Position numbers and translations under genes: made by a program. Shown piece after piece: positions 1 to 8,360 of a DNA stretch of 64,000 bases; the stretch's first letter is position 1; every line of letters starts with the position of its first letter. The notes beneath the pieces are model-generated. The model was given only the letters and a program-made list of their open reading frames with translations. It was not told where the DNA came from and searched no databases. The stretch is from assembly GCF_014779555.2 (NCBI RefSeq), contig NZ_CP094357.1, positions 930,001 to 994,000 of the forward strand, read 5' to 3'. This stretch comes from Lysobacter capsici. GTDB lineage: Bacteria > Pseudomonadota > Gammaproteobacteria > Xanthomonadales > Xanthomonadaceae.

Positions 1-1
1 G

Positions 2-142
2 CCGGTGTCCAGCAGCAGCGACGGCAGCGGCGGCAGCAGCAGTTGCGGCAGCAGTAGCAACAGCAGTAGCAACAGCAGCGACAGCGGCGGCAGCAGTTGC
101 GGGTCCAGCGGCTGCGGCGGTTGCGGCGGCGGTGGCGATTGA
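2..142 (+). CDS. 3' end of a Ser/Gly/Cys-rich protein (partial)
   Basis: One plus-strand frame stays open from the window edge to a TGA at 140-142. It encodes a tail made almost only of Ser, Gly, Cys, Asn and Asp and ends in alternating Cys and Gly residues. Such tails are known at the C terminus of TIGR04222-type membrane proteins in related bacteria, which is the likeliest parent, but the diagnostic domain lies outside the window. The DNA is an AGC/GGC triplet run, so part of it may be slippage-prone. The stop lies 13 bases before the next gene. Confidence 0.5.
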   Translation, partial: PVSSSSDGSGGSSSCGSSSNSSSNSSDSGGSSCGSSGCGGCGGGGD

Positions 143-155
143 ACGGAGCGACAGC

Positions 156-854
156 ATGAGCGACCCCCACGATCCCCGGCCGTCCGATGACGTCGCGCCG
201 TTGCCGACCGCGCCGGGCGAACCGGCGCGGCCCGACTGGCGCATACGCCTGGCCGCGCGGCTGCGTTCGCGCGGTGCCACGCCCAATGGCATTTCTTTGT
301 TCGCCATCGGTCTGGCCGCATTGGCCGGGCTGTCGTTCTTCTTCGCCCTGCGCGATCCGCCGCTGGCCGGCGTGGTGCTGCTGTTGTTCGCGGCCGTTTG
401 CCTGCAAGGGCGGATGCTGTGCAATCGGCTCGACGGCCTGCTCGCGCGTCGCGGCGGCATGGTCGGCAAGGCCGGCGAGGTCTATAGCGATGCGCCCGAT
501 CGGCTCGCCGACACGCTGATTTTTCTCGGCGTCGGCTACGGCCTGGCGCCGTGGCTGAGCTGGGCCAGCGACTTGGGCTGGGCCGCGTCGCTGCTGTCGG
601 TCGGTACCGCTTACGTGCGCGTGCTCGGCTTGGCCTGCGGCTTGCGCGAACATGCGCAGGGCCCGATGTCGCGGCGCATGCGCATGATCGCGATGAGTCT
701 GGCCGCGCTGCTGTCGGCGATCGGTCTGGCGTTGGGATGGACCCAGTGGGTCGAGGCCTTGCTCGCCGCCGCCCTGGCCGCGGTCGCGCTCGGCGCGGCC
801 GTGACCATCGGCTTGCGCCTGCGTTCGATCGTGCGCGAATTGGAGGCCAGATGA
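156..854 (+). CDS. CDP-alcohol phosphatidyltransferase family protein
   Basis: Integral membrane enzyme of about 232 residues that should transfer a phosphatidyl group from a CDP-lipid to an alcohol. The ATG at 156 is preferred over an in-frame start at 132 because GGAG lies just upstream and the earlier start falls in the preceding gene. The family signature begins near residue 93 with DGLLAR. The later part reads G-EVY-S-D-AP-D, so the usual third acidic position is Ser and an Asp follows it. This variant also occurs in a recognisable subfamily of the family, so the enzyme need not be dead. Several hydrophobic segments surround the motif. The stop overlaps the next start (ATGA), which indicates an operon. 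The alcohol substrate cannot be told from sequence. Confidence 0.85.
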   Translation: MSDPHDPRPSDDVAPLPTAPGEPARPDWRIRLAARLRSRGATPNGISLFAIGLAALAGLSFFFALRDPPLAGVVLLLFAAVCLQGRMLCNRLDGLLARRGGMVGKAGEVYSDAPDRLADTLIFLGVGYGLAPWLSWASDLGWAASLLSVGTAYVRVLGLACGLREHAQGPMSRRMRMIAMSLAALLSAIGLALGWTQWVEALLAAALAAVALGAAVTIGLRLRSIVRELEAR

Positions 855-1531
855 TTTCGAACTTGCTCGCCAGCAGCTTCAGCGGCGCGATCCGCGCGCT
901 GACCGGCGCGCGCGCGCTGTGGCGCTGCTCGCCGTCGTCGGATCACCGCGTGTACTACGGCAACCACGTCAGTCACGGCGATTTCGTCATGATCTGGTCG
1001 GCCTTGCCGCCGGCATTGCGGCGTCAGGTGCGGCCGGTGGCCGGCGCCGATTACTGGCAGCGCGATGCCTTGCGTCGCTATCTGATCCGCGAAGTCTTCA
1101 ACGGCGTGTTGATCGAACGCGACCCGGCCCAGCGCAAGCGCGACGCCATCGATACCTTGTGCGACGCGGTCGACGGCGGCAGTTCGCTGATCCTGTTCCC
1201 CGAGGGCACGCGCAACCAGGGCGACGAGCCGCTGCTGCCGTTCAAGAGCGGGCTGTATCACCTCGCGCATTGCCGTCCGGAGCTCGAATTCGTGCCGGTA
1301 TGGATCGACAACCTCGCCCGGGTCATGCCCAAGGGCAAGGTCTTGCCGCTGCCGTTGCTGTGTACCGCGACCTTCGGCGAGACCTTGCGCCTGCATGCCG
1401 ACGAAGACAAGCAGGCGTTTCTCGATCGCGCGCGCAACGCCTTGCTGGCCTTGTCCGAGCACGGCTCGGGCCATGCCGCGGGCAACGGTACGACGGGCGG
1501 CGCGAACCCCGGCCACGGAGCGGCGGAATGA
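851..1531 (+). CDS. lysophospholipid acyltransferase family protein (PlsC-like)
   Basis: A 226-residue PlsC-type acyltransferase expected to acylate a lysophospholipid or glycerol phosphate derivative at the membrane. It carries the HX4D catalytic motif (H39 to D44 in NHVSHGD) and the FPEGTR substrate motif near residue 117. Its start overlaps the stop of the phosphatidyltransferase by four bases, and its stop overlaps the start of the cytidylyltransferase in the same way, so the three proteins are probably made together. The product is shorter than housekeeping PlsC and belongs to the compact version that travels with CdsA-like and CDP-alcohol enzymes. The exact acyl acceptor is unknown. Confidence 0.85.
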   Translation: MISNLLASSFSGAIRALTGARALWRCSPSSDHRVYYGNHVSHGDFVMIWSALPPALRRQVRPVAGADYWQRDALRRYLIREVFNGVLIERDPAQRKRDAIDTLCDAVDGGSSLILFPEGTRNQGDEPLLPFKSGLYHLAHCRPELEFVPVWIDNLARVMPKGKVLPLPLLCTATFGETLRLHADEDKQAFLDRARNALLALSEHGSGHAAGNGTTGGANPGHGAAE

Positions 1532-2487
1532 ACGATTTGATCGGTTTCGTGCGCGAATGGCCGCACTCGGTGCTGCTGTTCGCCGGCGTGGCCTGCGTGT
1601 TGGTGATCGCGACCGTCATCGCCGAATGGCTGCGCTGGAAGACCCGCGATGCGCCCAGCCAAGTCGTGGCCAATCTGGTCGCGCGCATTCGCGCCTGGTG
1701 GGTGATGGCGATCGTGGTCGGGCTCGCGTTCGCGATCGGCCGGGTCGGCATGATCGTGTTGTTCGCGATCGTCTCGCTGTTCGCGCTGCGCGAGTTCATA
1801 ACGCTGACCCCGACCCGGCGCAGCGATTACTACGCCTTGCTCGCGGCGTTCTACCTGGCGCTGCCGTTGCAGTACTGGCTGGTCTATATCGACTGGTACG
1901 GGCTGTACACCTTGCTGATCCCTGTCTACGCGTTCCTGCTGTTGCCGATCCTGTCGACCATCGGCGGCGACACCACGCGTTATCTGGAACGCACGGCCAA
2001 GGTGCAGTGGGGGCTGATGATCTGCGTGTTCAGCATTTCCCATGTGCCGGCGCTGATCAATCTGCATATTCCTGGGTACGAAGGACGCAATCTGCTGCTG
2101 ATCGCGTTCCTGGTGATCGTGGTGCAGTCCTCGGACGTGTTGCAGTACGTCTGGGGCAAGCTGTGCGGCAAGCGCTTGATCGCGCCGAAGCTGTCGCCGT
2201 CGAAAACCGTCGAAGGCTTCGTCGGCGGCGTCGCTTCGGCGACCGCGCTGGGCGCGGCGCTGTGGTGGATCACGCCGTTCACGCCGTTGCAGGCGGCCGC
2301 GCTGGCGCTGGTCATCAACCTGATGGGCTTCTACGGCGGCCTGGTGATGTCGGCGATCAAGCGCGATCGCGGAATCAAGGATTGGGGCCACATGATCGAA
2401 GGCCACGGCGGCGTGCTGGACCGTCTGGACTCGGTGTGTTTCGCCGCCCCCGTCTTCTTCCATTTGATTAGGTATTGGTGGGTCTAG
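1528..2487 (+). CDS. phosphatidate cytidylyltransferase (CdsA-like)
   Basis: A 319-residue multi-pass membrane protein that should make CDP-diacylglycerol from phosphatidate and CTP. The family signature S-x2-K-T-x-E-G-F-x-G-G is present as SPSKTVEGFVGG near residue 229, and the C terminus has the conserved RDxGxKDWGxxIxGHGGxLDRxD region. As third gene of the operon it would supply activated lipid to the phosphatidyltransferase encoded first. The gene does not sit in the usual frr-uppS-dxr-bamA context of the housekeeping cdsA, so it is probably an accessory copy dedicated to this operon. No symbol is given for that reason. Confidence 0.85.
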   Translation: MNDLIGFVREWPHSVLLFAGVACVLVIATVIAEWLRWKTRDAPSQVVANLVARIRAWWVMAIVVGLAFAIGRVGMIVLFAIVSLFALREFITLTPTRRSDYYALLAAFYLALPLQYWLVYIDWYGLYTLLIPVYAFLLLPILSTIGGDTTRYLERTAKVQWGLMICVFSISHVPALINLHIPGYEGRNLLLIAFLVIVVQSSDVLQYVWGKLCGKRLIAPKLSPSKTVEGFVGGVASATALGAALWWITPFTPLQAAALALVINLMGFYGGLVMSAIKRDRGIKDWGHMIEGHGGVLDRLDSVCFAAPVFFHLIRYWWV

Positions 2488-2513
2488 CCGGACCGCTCTG
2501 CGCGCACTGCGCG

Positions 2514-2846
2514 CAGGTCCGGCTAGACGACCGGCCAAGGATGGCCGGGCCGGGCAATCCGAAGCCCGCGCATGTCTCGCCATGGATGGCAACGCGTTCT
2601 GGAAAGAAGCGCCGTACGCGCGCACCACGCACGCGAGCAGGTCCGCCTACACGACCGGCCAAGGATGGCCGGGCCGGGCAATCCGAAGCCCGCGCCAGTT
2701 GCGCCATGGATGGCAGCGCGAAGTCGAAAGAAACGCCGTACGCGCGCACTGCGCGCAGGTCCAGCTACACGCCCGACCAATCCGAAACCCGCGCACATCA
2801 CGCCACGGACCGCAACGCGATAATCGCAAACCCGTCGTACGCTAGC
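2514..2846 (+). repeat. three degenerate tandem repeats, about 120 bp each
   Basis: The 433-base gap after the cytidylyltransferase is filled by a tandem array. Units begin with CAGGTCC at 2514, 2638 and 2756, giving periods of 124 and 118 bases. Each unit has an ACGACCGGCCAAGGATGGCC block, an ATCCGAAGCCCGCG block and a GCCGTACGCGCGCAC block; the third copy lacks the AAGGATGGCCGGGCC part and fades out near 2846. Apparent open frames across it are caused by the repeat and have no family features. Confidence 0.8.
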
Positions 2847-2920
2847 TGCCCGCCCGAGCCAGAAACGCGGACCGTTCCTCCGGCGTTACACCCACCCAAC
2901 AGCACCCCGCAGAGCCCCCA

Positions 2921-3358
2921 ATGACCTCACCCCCACTACAAATGGACGACGCCGTCTACGAACGCCTGAGCCGGCTGTGCGAGGCGGGCAACGCGTTGGT
3001 CGCCGAGAAGCGCTTCGACGCCGCGGTGACCCGCTTCAACGACGCCTGGGAATGGGTGCCCGAACCGAAGAAAGATTGGGAAGCGTCGACCTGGATCCTC
3101 ACCGCGATCGGCGATTGCTATTTCCGTCTGCGCGACCTCAAGTCCGCGCGTCCGGTGCTGGAATACGCGTTGCGCTGCCCGGGCGGGCCGGGCAATGCCT
3201 TCATCCATCTGCGTCTGGGACAGGTGCTGCTGGAAGCCGGCGAGCACGATGCGGCCGCCGACGAATTGATGCGTGCCTACAAGGGCGGCGGCGCGGACCT
3301 GTTCGCCGAAGACGATCCCAAGTATCTGGCGTTTCTGGCGACCCGCGCGCAGCTGTGA
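2921..3358 (+). CDS. small tetratricopeptide-repeat protein
   Basis: A 145-residue, probably cytoplasmic, all-helical protein with TPR-like helix pairs: a first pair around residues 15-45 (AGNALVAEKRFDAAVTRFNDAW), a second around 60-85 (AIGDCYFRLRDLKSARPVLEYAL) and a third around 95-120 (LRLGQVLLEAGEHDAAADELMRAY). No enzyme motif or signal peptide is seen. Proteins of this size and pattern often lie beside polymorphic toxins and may act as immunity factors, but no toxin is in view, so that role is only a suggestion. The ATG at 2921 has a poor ribosome site; an in-frame ATG at 2942 is possible. Confidence 0.75.
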   Translation: MTSPPLQMDDAVYERLSRLCEAGNALVAEKRFDAAVTRFNDAWEWVPEPKKDWEASTWILTAIGDCYFRLRDLKSARPVLEYALRCPGGPGNAFIHLRLGQVLLEAGEHDAAADELMRAYKGGGADLFAEDDPKYLAFLATRAQL

Positions 3359-3388
3359 CCGCCGACGGGCCGAGACGAGCGGCGCCGC

Positions 3389-3545
3389 TTATTCCGACTC
3401 GGACTCGCGCAGCTTCTTGCGCGGACTCGCGCGATGAATGCCGAGCATCGCCGTAGCTGTGGTTGCCGTCGCGATGCCGAAGCACTTCGGCGAATAACGG
3501 AATCAGCGATTCGCGCAGCGCGATCGAAAGCCGGCAAGCGAACCG
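3389..3545 (-). pseudogene. decayed duplicate of the fis 3' end
   Basis: On the minus strand this stretch encodes [20 protein letters not shown] in one frame, then [16 protein letters not shown] followed by a stop in another. The intact Fis encoded at 4485-4757 reads [20 protein letters not shown] and [20 protein letters not shown]. The relic is therefore a frameshifted copy of the Fis helix-turn-helix half; the first 66 bases match by eye at roughly 85%. No 5' half or start is present. It lies between the TPR gene and the unknown gene at 3565-4305, so copies of the fis 3' end flank that gene on both sides in the same orientation. Confidence 0.85.
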
Positions 3546-3564
3546 CGCGATGCAGCCCGCACGC

Positions 3565-4305
3565 TCAACTCCAATCGAAGGTCAACAACGCCAGCTGTTC
3601 GACCGGTTCGTAGAACAGCACGATCAAGTCCGCGCCGGTATGCCGGTAGTGCCAACCCGGCACCGAGGCCACGTGTTCGAAACGACGGCCGCTCGGACTC
3701 AGCGGCCACACCGCGTCCTCGCCGTTGTCGCCCGCGCCGACGCCGTGCTCAAGCGGGAACTCCACCGTTTCTTCCCAGTTGTAGCCCGACTCGGCGACGC
3801 CACCGAACTGAGTAACCAGTTGCTGCGGCGTCGCGTCTCTGGACGGGCCGTTGCCGAACCGGTTGAGCCGTACCAGCCGACCGTGCTCGCGGTAGTAATC
3901 GCGCGATGCCTGGTAGGCGCGGTTTTCGATTTCGTAGTGCCGCTCCAGTTCGGCGCGTTCGGCGTGCAGCTCCGCGGGTGTCTGTTCGAGGCTGCGTTCG
4001 AGCAGGAAATAGCGCGGGTCGCCGAGCAGGCGATAACGTCCGTCTTCGACCGCGAAACCGATCCAGTTGCTGCGCAGCAGCGGTGCGTGGAATTCGTCTT
4101 CGGTGTACTGACCGACCAGGCCATCGCAGGGCTCCAGCGGGCTGAGCAGATGCAGCCAGCCCGACCATTGCGGCCGCACCGCGGCCAGGTCGATCGATAC
4201 CAGCGGGTGCAGGTGCCGGGCCAGGTTTTCCTGGCCGGGCGCGAACACGTCCTCGGTCGCCGGAAACGGGCGCAGCACGCTACCGGGCTGGGTGAGATCG
4301 CGCAT
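3565..4305 (-). CDS. conserved hypothetical protein
   Basis: Predicted 246-residue soluble protein, not recognised. It is rich in aromatic and acidic residues, has a helical Glu/Arg-rich stretch in the middle (AELHAERAELERHYEIENRA) and ends in a beta-type segment, ADLIVLFYEPVEQLALLTFD. No signal peptide, membrane segment or catalytic motif was seen. The ATG at 4305 follows a GGAA-like ribosome site; longer starts up to 4392 are possible but add a basic, low-quality N terminus. It is flanked by true fis upstream and the fis relic downstream, which suggests it came with the duplication. A role as an immunity or accessory protein cannot be supported from sequence alone. Confidence 0.6.
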   Translation of the reverse strand: MRDLTQPGSVLRPFPATEDVFAPGQENLARHLHPLVSIDLAAVRPQWSGWLHLLSPLEPCDGLVGQYTEDEFHAPLLRSNWIGFAVEDGRYRLLGDPRYFLLERSLEQTPAELHAERAELERHYEIENRAYQASRDYYREHGRLVRLNRFGNGPSRDATPQQLVTQFGGVAESGYNWEETVEFPLEHGVGAGDNGEDAVWPLSPSGRRFEHVASVPGWHYRHTGADLIVLFYEPVEQLALLTFDWS

Positions 4306-4484
4306 CGGCAGGCATTCCACGGGACGAAGTCGTGGCGATGATCGCATGCGACCGATGACCTGAGCCGTGGTGCGCCGCCGCCAGCGAAACAAGGCGGGTT
4401 CGGCAAAGCGAACGGCGCGTCGCGGCGTGTGCCTGGGTGGAAACGATGTGGACTTCGGCGCAGGCAGCGAAGTCGGACGGGCGC

Positions 4485-4757
4485 TTATTCCAGCCCGTAC
4501 TCACGCAGCTTCTTGCGCAGGGTCGCGCGATGGATGCCCAGCATCGCCGCGGCGCGGCTCTGATTGCCGTCGCAATGCTGCAGCACTTCGGCGAACAGCG
4601 GGATTTCCAGTTCGCGCAGCGCGATTTCGTACAGGTTTTCGGTGCCGCTGCCGTTGAGGTCGCCCAGGTAACGACGGATCGAAGTCGCGACATGATCGCG
4701 CAGCGGCACCCGGGGTCCGGTGCGGGCGGCTTCGTTGCGGTCGTTGAGTGCGTTCAA
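4485..4757 (-). CDS. fis: DNA-binding protein Fis
   Basis: A 90-residue nucleoid-associated protein and global regulator. The C terminus has the canonical helix-turn-helix [20 protein letters not shown], and an upstream IPLFAEV dimer helix is conserved. A TTG at 4757 is chosen because GGGGAAG lies a few bases upstream and the length then equals Xanthomonadaceae Fis; the longer TTG start at 4799 would add 14 residues unlike the family. The order prmA - DUF3426 - fis is normal for the family. The expected downstream neighbour purH is replaced here by an unknown gene and a second, broken fis end. Confidence 0.93.
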   Translation of the reverse strand: MNALNDRNEAARTGPRVPLRDHVATSIRRYLGDLNGSGTENLYEIALRELEIPLFAEVLQHCDGNQSRAAAMLGIHRATLRKKLREYGLE

Positions 4758-4878
4758 GTGCTTCCCCGTAGCAGGTTTCCGTCGGCCGGGATGTGCCAAT
4801 TGCGCACTGCGCGCAGTGACGACGGGATCGGGAGTCTAGCGCGCCGGGGTCGCGGCAGACAACGCGACGGCGTTAATT

Positions 4879-5967
4879 TCAACGGAAATCGAAGGTGAAC
4901 GCGACCACGTGCGGGGCCGGTTCGAGCACGTCGAACTGCACCGCGGCGCTTTGCCCCGGCGCGATCCGTTCCTCCGCCCGATACCCCTTGCGGTAGTCCT
5001 CAGGAGAGAACGCGCGCTGGCCGACCCGGCGGCCATCGACGTCCTCCAGGCTCAGCACCAGCGTCGGCCACGGCTGCGCCCAGCGCGCGTCGTTGCGGAA
5101 GCTAGCATTGACGCGCAATACCCCGGCGCGGTCTGCGACCGGCAGCACGTTGCGGTTGAGCATGGTCAGCGCGGTCGGTTCGTGCCACGGCGGAATCTCG
5201 CAGGCGAGCACGCCGCACAGTTGCGCGAGCAGCGGCCGCCAGCGCGCGTCGGCGGCGAGTTCGTCGCGCTGCGCGAGCAGCAATTGCAGGACCAGCGCGA
5301 TCGTCAACACGCCGATCAGTAGCGGGCCGCTCCAATGCAGCCGCGCCGGCGCCGCGGCCGCGCGCGCGTGCTGACGGGCGAAGCTCGGCGCGCGTCGGGC
5401 CGAGGTCACCGCGGTTTCGGATTTGCCGGCGCGCTTGGCCGGTCGCTTGCGCGCGATCGGCACCGCGGCGTTGAGCGGGGTCAGCGCGGCGTCGGCCGGT
5501 GGCGACGCGGCAGCCGGCGTTGCCGGTTGCGTGGACGCAATATCGTCCGCGGCGATGTCGCTGCCCGGCGCGGCGTCGGTGCTCGCATCGGTAACGGAAT
5601 CGGTAATGGAATCGGCGGTTTGATTACCGACCTCGACCGCGGCCGGAGCATCGATCGCGCGCGTCGATGCCGAAGGCGCAGCGGGACTCTCGACAGGACT
5701 CTTGTGCGGCTTCTTGCGCAACACGCTGGCGATGTCGTCGATGTCGGTAGCGGCGACAGTCGTTGCGGCCGCGATCGATTTGCTCTCCGCCGCGACGGCG
5801 TGCGTTTCTTCGTTCGACGTCTGCGCCGCATTCGCCGTGTCGTCGCCGCCGTTCGCCGCGCCCTGCGATTGCAGCGCGCCGGCGCAGCGCGGACAGGTCC
5901 GGGTCGGACCGTCCTGAGCCACGACCAGCGCAACCAGATAACCGCAGTGAGGGCAGGCGACGAACAT
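4879..5967 (-). CDS. zinc-ribbon and DUF3426 domain-containing membrane protein
   Basis: A 362-residue protein with three parts. The N terminus is an MJ0042-type zinc ribbon (CPHC and CPRC in the first 30 residues). A long Ala/Thr/Asp-rich disordered linker runs to about residue 210. After one membrane span (LLIGVLTIALVLQLLLA) comes a DUF3426 domain that includes LNRNVLPVADRAGVLRVNAS and ends in VVAFTFDFR. The domain should lie in the periplasm. The gene starts 27 bases after prmA and precedes fis, its standard place in gammaproteobacteria. Its function is unknown. Confidence 0.88.
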   Translation of the reverse strand: MFVACPHCGYLVALVVAQDGPTRTCPRCAGALQSQGAANGGDDTANAAQTSNEETHAVAAESKSIAAATTVAATDIDDIASVLRKKPHKSPVESPAAPSASTRAIDAPAAVEVGNQTADSITDSVTDASTDAAPGSDIAADDIASTQPATPAAASPPADAALTPLNAAVPIARKRPAKRAGKSETAVTSARRAPSFARQHARAAAAPARLHWSGPLLIGVLTIALVLQLLLAQRDELAADARWRPLLAQLCGVLACEIPPWHEPTALTMLNRNVLPVADRAGVLRVNASFRNDARWAQPWPTLVLSLEDVDGRRVGQRAFSPEDYRKGYRAEERIAPGQSAAVQFDVLEPAPHVVAFTFDFR

Positions 5968-5994
5968 TGGCCTTATTCCATCATGCCGTCGCGC

Positions 5995-6915
5995 TCAGCG
6001 CCGACGCATGCCTGTGACGCGCATCCAGTCTTCGAGACGGTCGGCGCGCAATTGTTCGAAGTCGGCGGCGTAACGCGCGAGCACCTCGTCTTCCTGGCCG
6101 GCGAGGATGCCCGACAAGGCGATGCGGCCGCCCGGCGCGACCCGCGCGGCCAGGGTGTCGGCCAGCGCGATCAAGGCCGAGGCGAGGATGTTGGCGACCA
6201 CCACCGGGTACTGCGCGAGCGGTTCGTCTTGCGGCAGATGCACCTCGATGCGCTCGGCCACGCCGTTGCGCTGCGCGTTGTCGTCGGTGGCGAGCAAGGC
6301 CTGCGGGTCGTTGTCGACGCCGACCGCATGCGCGGCGCCGAGCTTGAGCGCGGCCAGGGCGAGGATGCCCGAGCCGCAGCCGAAATCGAGCACGCGCCGG
6401 CCGTCGAGTTCGCCTTCGTCGGCGAGGCCGTCGAGCCAGCCCAGGCACAGCGCGGTGGTCGGATGGGTGCCCGAACCGAACGCCAGGCCCGGGTCCAGCC
6501 GCACCACCGCGGCGTCGGCCGCGTCGGCGCCGTCGGGCAGGTCGTGATTCCACGGCACGATCCAGGTGCGGCGGCCGAACTGCAGCGGCACGTACTGGTC
6601 CATCCACGCGCGTTCCCAGTCCTGGTCCTCGACCTGACGGAAACGCACCTGGGTCCATTCCAGGCCCGGGTCGAACGACTCCAGCGCGGCCAGCAGCACC
6701 AGCGCGTCGGCGTCGTGCGGGAACAGCGCGCTGAGCACCATCGACTGCCACAGCGGGATTTCGCCGACGCCCGGTTCGAGGATGGCGTGCTCGTTGCTGG
6801 TGTCGGCATCGGCGTCGAGCATGGTCACCGCGAGCGCGCCGACGTCGTCCAGCGCGGCTTCGTAGCGCGGTTGTTCGGCTTCGCTGCAGCGCAGGGTCAG
6901 TTCAAGAAAGGGCAT
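5995..6915 (-). CDS. prmA: ribosomal protein L11 methyltransferase
   Basis: A 306-residue SAM-dependent enzyme that trimethylates ribosomal protein L11. The N-terminal substrate-recognition domain is followed by the signature [16 protein letters not shown], motif [21 protein letters not shown] near residue 172, the [10 protein letters not shown] acidic loop and [11 protein letters not shown], the substrate-contact NI(L)A region. Length is typical. It is the first gene of the prmA-DUF3426-fis group. In relatives accC usually lies directly upstream; here a divergent three-gene insertion at 7.0-9.8 kb separates them. Confidence 0.95.
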   Translation of the reverse strand: MPFLELTLRCSEAEQPRYEAALDDVGALAVTMLDADADTSNEHAILEPGVGEIPLWQSMVLSALFPHDADALVLLAALESFDPGLEWTQVRFRQVEDQDWERAWMDQYVPLQFGRRTWIVPWNHDLPDGADAADAAVVRLDPGLAFGSGTHPTTALCLGWLDGLADEGELDGRRVLDFGCGSGILALAALKLGAAHAVGVDNDPQALLATDDNAQRNGVAERIEVHLPQDEPLAQYPVVVANILASALIALADTLAARVAPGGRIALSGILAGQEDEVLARYAADFEQLRADRLEDWMRVTGMRRR

Positions 6916-7005
6916 CGAGCGGGCGGCGGATGAAAGCGGCGGCCATTATTGACCCGTTTCGCGGCGATCAGATAGCGTGCGCGCACATTCAAGGAGCAAT
7001 GCGCC

Positions 7006-8082
7006 ATGGAATCCACGCCGATTCGCCGTTCGTTCGCCGCCGCCGGGCGTGTTGTGCCGTCGCCGCGGCCGCTGGCCTGGGCCGTGGCGGCGCTGATCGC
7101 GCTGGGCGGGTCGGCCTGCAATCGCGAAGGCGCGGCGACTCCGGCGGCGCCCGCCCCGGCCGCACCCGCGACGCCAACGCCCGCGACGACGCCCGCCGCC
7201 ACGCCGCCGGCCGCCAAGGCGCTGACGGTCAAGGGCGAGGTCGGCAGCCTGCGCCTGCGCCTGATCGACGCGCTGCCGCCGCTGCCCAAGGCCACGGCCG
7301 ACAGTGGCGAAGCATCGGGCGATTGCGCGCAGGCGCCGGTCTCGGCCGAGGCGCGCGCCGCCGATGCCGCCGGCTGGACCGTATTCGGCGAGCGCGACTG
7401 GGCCGGTTACCGCGCGGTCGGCGTGGCCCGGGTCGGCACCCATCTGGCCGGCATGGGTTGCGTGTTCCCGGACGGACAGGTGCTGCTGTTCCGCGACGGC
7501 CGGCCGGTCGCGCAGGTGGTCGACAGCCATGCGGGCAAGGAGGATTCCGATGCCGGCCTGCAGTCGCTGGAGGACGGCGTGCCCGCTCCTTCGGCCGAAC
7601 CGAGCCAGTTGGCCCGACGCGACGGCGCCGATGCCGAACTGCGGCTCGGCGACTGGAACGGCAGCCAGCTCGCGCGCCTCGTGGTCGGCGCGGACGGCGG
7701 CCTGGAGCTGGCTGCGCTGCCGGCGATCGACAGCTACTGCGGTCAGCGCGCGAAATTGCCGCGGCTCGAGGCGATGGCGCTGCCGGCCGCGCGCGAGCGC
7801 CTGCTCGCCCAGGGCTGGCAGGGCCGCCAGTCCGATCCCGACGCCGACGAAGGCGAGGACGGCATGCGCGACGCTCTGCGCAAGCTCGGCTTTCCCGAGG
7901 TCGAAGGCTGCTCGGGCACCGGCATGGGCTACTGCAATTACCACTATCGCAACGCCGCCGGCGACGCGCTGCAGCTGACCAGCGCGGGCGAGTACGTGCC
8001 GCCCGGCGTCGACCAGGCCGAGGCCAACTGGCCCCGGGTGGCCGGTTACAGCGTGCGCTGCGCCGCGCCGAAGGCCGACTGA
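7006..8082 (+). CDS. putative lipoprotein of unknown function
   Basis: A 358-residue exported protein. Its N terminus has an arginine-rich start, a hydrophobic segment (AWAVAALIALGGSAC) and a Cys followed by an Ala/Pro/Thr-rich spacer, as in lipoproteins, although the residue at -3 of the lipobox is Gly rather than Leu. The mature part has several cysteines (for example GDCAQAP, GMGCVFPDG, DSYCGQR, EGCSGTGMGYCNYHY) that could form periplasmic disulfides. No family was recognised. A good AAGGAG ribosome site lies nine bases before the ATG. It is divergent from prmA and starts a plus-strand group of three exported unknowns. Confidence 0.75.
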   Translation: MESTPIRRSFAAAGRVVPSPRPLAWAVAALIALGGSACNREGAATPAAPAPAAPATPTPATTPAATPPAAKALTVKGEVGSLRLRLIDALPPLPKATADSGEASGDCAQAPVSAEARAADAAGWTVFGERDWAGYRAVGVARVGTHLAGMGCVFPDGQVLLFRDGRPVAQVVDSHAGKEDSDAGLQSLEDGVPAPSAEPSQLARRDGADAELRLGDWNGSQLARLVVGADGGLELAALPAIDSYCGQRAKLPRLEAMALPAARERLLAQGWQGRQSDPDADEGEDGMRDALRKLGFPEVEGCSGTGMGYCNYHYRNAAGDALQLTSAGEYVPPGVDQAEANWPRVAGYSVRCAAPKAD

Positions 8083-8360
8083 GCCCTGTTCAGGTGGTCG
8101 GGCATCGGTCCCGGCCCGTGCCTGGGCGGGTCGAGTGCCGGGCATCGCGAATGGTGATTGAAGTCACGGTTCGAGTGGCCGTGGGCATCTACGCGGCGCT
8201 TGACTTATCATCGACGCCTTAACGATGCGCCGCCGGCGCCGGACAGGTCCTCGCGACCGGTCCGACGGGGCGGGCATCGCGTCCGCGACGCGGACGATCG
8301 GCATCGCGCCGGTCGCTCGCGCCATGGCTACGCCAACCCGGGTCGCGAGTCACGCACTTG

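Noticed and set aside
1..130. AGC/GGC triplet run as a microsatellite without a gene
   Set aside because: One frame is open to a stop and gives the Ser/Gly/Cys tail typical of a known protein type, with an operon following closely.
2475..2924. Several 60-149 codon frames over the tandem repeats
   Set aside because: They exist in all frames because of the repeat's GC content and show the repeat period, not a protein family.
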